Origin: PFJX01 sp964646585
Lineage (GTDB): Bacteria > Pseudomonadota > Gammaproteobacteria > Burkholderiales > Thiobacillaceae
Reading direction: 5' to 3'
Assembly: GCA_964646585.1 (NCBI GenBank)
Contig: CAZYEY010000019.1
Coordinates: 1-6,192, forward strand
Length of the DNA: 6,192 nt
The position numbers and the translations under genes are program-made. Under the pieces are notes generated by a model. It did not search any database. It saw only the letters and a program-made list of their open reading frames with translations, and was not told the origin of the DNA. Below are positions 5,416 to 6,192 of the stretch, piece by piece; the stretch's first letter is position 1; the number at the start of each line of letters is the position of its first letter.

Positions 5416-6192
5416 TCCCTCTCCCCACCGTCCTGGTCATCGATGACGAGGTCCGCTCCCAGGAGGCCCTGCGCCGCACCCTGGAGGAGGACTTCGAGGT
5501 CTTCACCGCGTCGAGCGCGGCGGAGGCCCGGGGCATCATGGAGCGGCATAGCATCCAGGTGGTGCTTACCGACCAGCGCATGCCCGAGGTGAGCGGCGTG
5601 GAATTTCTCAAGGAGGTGCGCCGCGCCTGGCCCGACACGGTGCGCATCATCATCTCCGGCTACACGGACAGCGAGGACATCATCGCCGGCATCAACGAGG
5701 CGGGCATCTATCAATACCTGCTCAAGCCCTGGCATCCGGAACAACTGCTGCTCACCCTGAAACGAGCCGCCGAGCTCCACAAGCTGCAACAGGAGAACTG
5801 TCAGCTGGCGGTGGAACTGCGGGCCGCCGAGCCGGTGCTGCGGGGCCGGGTGGAAGCCAGCCGAGCCCGGGTGAAGCAGGCCTTCGCGGTGGACAAAGTG
5901 GTGCGGGCGCCGGGCAGCCCCATGAACGAAGTCTGCGACCAGGTGGCCCGGGCCGCCCGCTACGACGTGGCCATCCTGCCCACCGGCGAATCCGGCACCG
6001 GCAAGGAGCTGTTGGCGCGGTCCATCCACGATGCCAGCGGCCGCGCCGACCAGCCCTTCGTGGAGGCAAACTGCGGCGCCCTGCCGGACACCCTGTTGGC
6101 TGCGGAACTGTTCGGCCGCCAGCCGGGCGCCTTCACCGGCGCCTGCCAGGCCCGGGTGGGCCTGCTCAAGCAGGCCCCCGGCGGCACCCTGG
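5412..6192 (+). CDS. hoxA: HoxA/HupR-type NtrC-family response regulator (3' truncated by window edge)
   Basis: The first 260 residues of a sigma-54-dependent activator; no stop codon occurs before the window ends. The receiver domain (about 5-125) has Asp11, Asp12, the phosphoacceptor Asp54 in LTDQRMPEVSG, Ser82 and Lys105 in YLLKPW. A linker helix (LHKLQQEN) leads to the AAA+ domain, with Walker A GESGTGKE at 192-199, ELFG, and the sigma-54-contacting loop GAFTGA at 239-244. The Walker B motif and DNA-binding domain would lie beyond the window. Position directly after hypX, with YQYLLKPWHPEQLLLTLK typical of hydrogenase regulators, supports HoxA (HupR) over a generic NtrC. In studied relatives it activates hydrogenase promoters, in some cases in the unphosphorylated form. 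The ATG overlaps the hypX stop and has no strong ribosome binding site, so translation is probably coupled. Confidence 0.9.
   Translation, partial: MIPLPTVLVIDDEVRSQEALRRTLEEDFEVFTASSAAEARGIMERHSIQVVLTDQRMPEVSGVEFLKEVRRAWPDTVRIIISGYTDSEDIIAGINEAGIYQYLLKPWHPEQLLLTLKRAAELHKLQQENCQLAVELRAAEPVLRGRVEASRARVKQAFAVDKVVRAPGSPMNEVCDQVARAARYDVAILPTGESGTGKELLARSIHDASGRADQPFVEANCGALPDTLLAAELFGRQPGAFTGACQARVGLLKQAPGGTL

Overview
The window is a dense, single-strand (+) stretch of a hydrogenase accessory operon from a high-GC proteobacterium. The order hypF-hypC-hypD-hypE-hypX-hoxA matches the end of the hyp block in membrane-bound [NiFe]-hydrogenase loci of facultative hydrogen oxidisers such as Ralstonia/Cupriavidus (hypABFCDEX-hoxA). 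Gene order, base composition and protein style point to a betaproteobacterium, perhaps in or near Rhodocyclales or Burkholderiales. That placement is an inference, because nothing in the window fixes the genus.

Layout: (1) 1-685, C-terminal part of hypF, entering from the left edge. (2) 700-930, hypC. (3) 927-2066, hypD. (4) 2059-2352 and 2342-2695, two small genes foreign to a hyp operon: an MNT-type nucleotidyltransferase (MntA-like antitoxin) and a HEPN/DUF86 protein (HepT-like RNase toxin). Both keep all their signature residues. (5) 2680-3732, hypE. (6) 3733-5415, hypX. (7) 5412-6192, the start of hoxA, an NtrC-family response regulator cut by the right edge. The only gap between genes is 14 nt (hypF-hypC), and hypE and hypX abut exactly. 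All other junctions overlap by 4 to 16 nt, so the whole set is probably one translationally coupled transcript.

How the genes work together: HypF and HypE make the cyanide ligands of the NiFe active site from carbamoyl phosphate. HypC and HypD form the scaffold that holds the iron and assembles Fe(CN)2(CO). HypX makes the CO ligand from a formyl-tetrahydrofolate-derived formyl group when oxygen is present. HoxA activates sigma-54-dependent hydrogenase promoters. The hydrogenase structural genes lie outside the window.

The outstanding feature is the intact MntA/HepT-type toxin-antitoxin pair between hypD and hypE, two genes whose products act in one complex. The pair is lower in GC than its surroundings (about 60-62% against about 68-80% in sampled lines). 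It overlaps hypD upstream and hypE downstream, so hypE now starts inside the toxin gene. Secondary points are a strong imperfect inverted repeat at the hypF/hypC junction and long homopolymer tracts in hypF (G9) and at the start of hypE (A7).
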